A stretch of DNA of 5,213 nt, taken from positions 1 to 5,213 of the forward strand of contig NZ_JNJP01000147.1 in the NCBI RefSeq assembly GCF_000701705.1. Reading direction: 5' to 3'. The notes under the pieces are model-generated. The model was given only the letters and a program-made list of their open reading frames with translations, made no database searches and had not been told where the DNA came from. A program made the position numbers and the translations under genes. The stretch's first letter is position 1. Each line of letters begins with the position of its first letter. The stretch comes from Bilophila wadsworthia ATCC 49260. GTDB taxonomy: Bacteria > Desulfobacterota > Desulfovibrionia > Desulfovibrionales > Desulfovibrionaceae. Shown here piece after piece: positions 5,162-5,213 of the stretch.

Positions 5162-5213
5162 GCGCCGCCTCCCCATCATACAAAAGTCTTGGGAGGTGGA
5201 GGGGTGGGGTTTG
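5162..5213 (+). repeat. Dispersed G-rich/hairpin intergenic repeat, copy 3 (cut by window end)
   Basis: 5162-5204 matches 237-279 at 38 of 43 positions, in the same orientation: GCGCCGCCTCCCCAT, AAAGTCTT, GGGAGGTGGAGGGG. It then runs into GGGGTTTG, which parallels GGGGCTTG in copy 1, so the hairpin half should lie just beyond the window. The rest of 4992-5161 shows no gene, terminator or RNA that I can support. Confidence 0.7.

Overview
The window looks chromosomal and comes from a GC-rich Gram-negative bacterium. I infer a Desulfovibrionaceae member (Desulfovibrio/Bilophila-like). The reasons are strong G/C third-position bias, short sigma70-type promoters, G-rich intergenic repeats ending in an AAGGTTTCC-type hairpin, and a tRNA-Gln with an encoded CCA. 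The family placement is an inference from style; no marker gene in the window proves it.

Layout. Positions 1-427 contain no convincing gene. They hold two copies of a dispersed G-rich/hairpin repeat, a (TCC)4(TCA)6 tract, and the terminator of a minus-strand tRNA-Gln(CUG) at 428-502. Next, on the minus strand, come a 30-residue single-helix membrane micropeptide (708-800) with its own terminator and an unrecognised exported/membrane protein (916-1338) driven by a near-consensus promoter. Divergent from it on the plus strand is a YitT-family membrane protein (1610-2491). Then comes a 6S RNA gene (about 2582-2752, good sigma70 promoter), followed after about 50 nt by an unrecognised 128-residue protein (2803-3189) and a strong terminator that can serve both strands. 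The rest is minus strand: a second 30-residue membrane micropeptide (3357-3449), a five-unit 13-bp tandem repeat, and an NhaC-family antiporter (3617-4926) broken by one frameshift near 4085-4098. The window ends inside a third copy of the dispersed repeat.

How the parts relate. Most loci look like independent transcription units with their own signals. The most interesting parts are: (1) the 6S RNA, the global regulator of RNA polymerase, whose 3' end can pair either with its own 5' end or with its apical region, and which sits just upstream of an unknown gene; (2) two unrelated 30-residue one-helix peptides with lysine-rich tails, each with a clear ribosome binding site; (3) the frameshifted antiporter, whose two halves are both well conserved, so the lesion is either very recent or a base-call error. 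I see no defence, CRISPR, phage or transposon system here.
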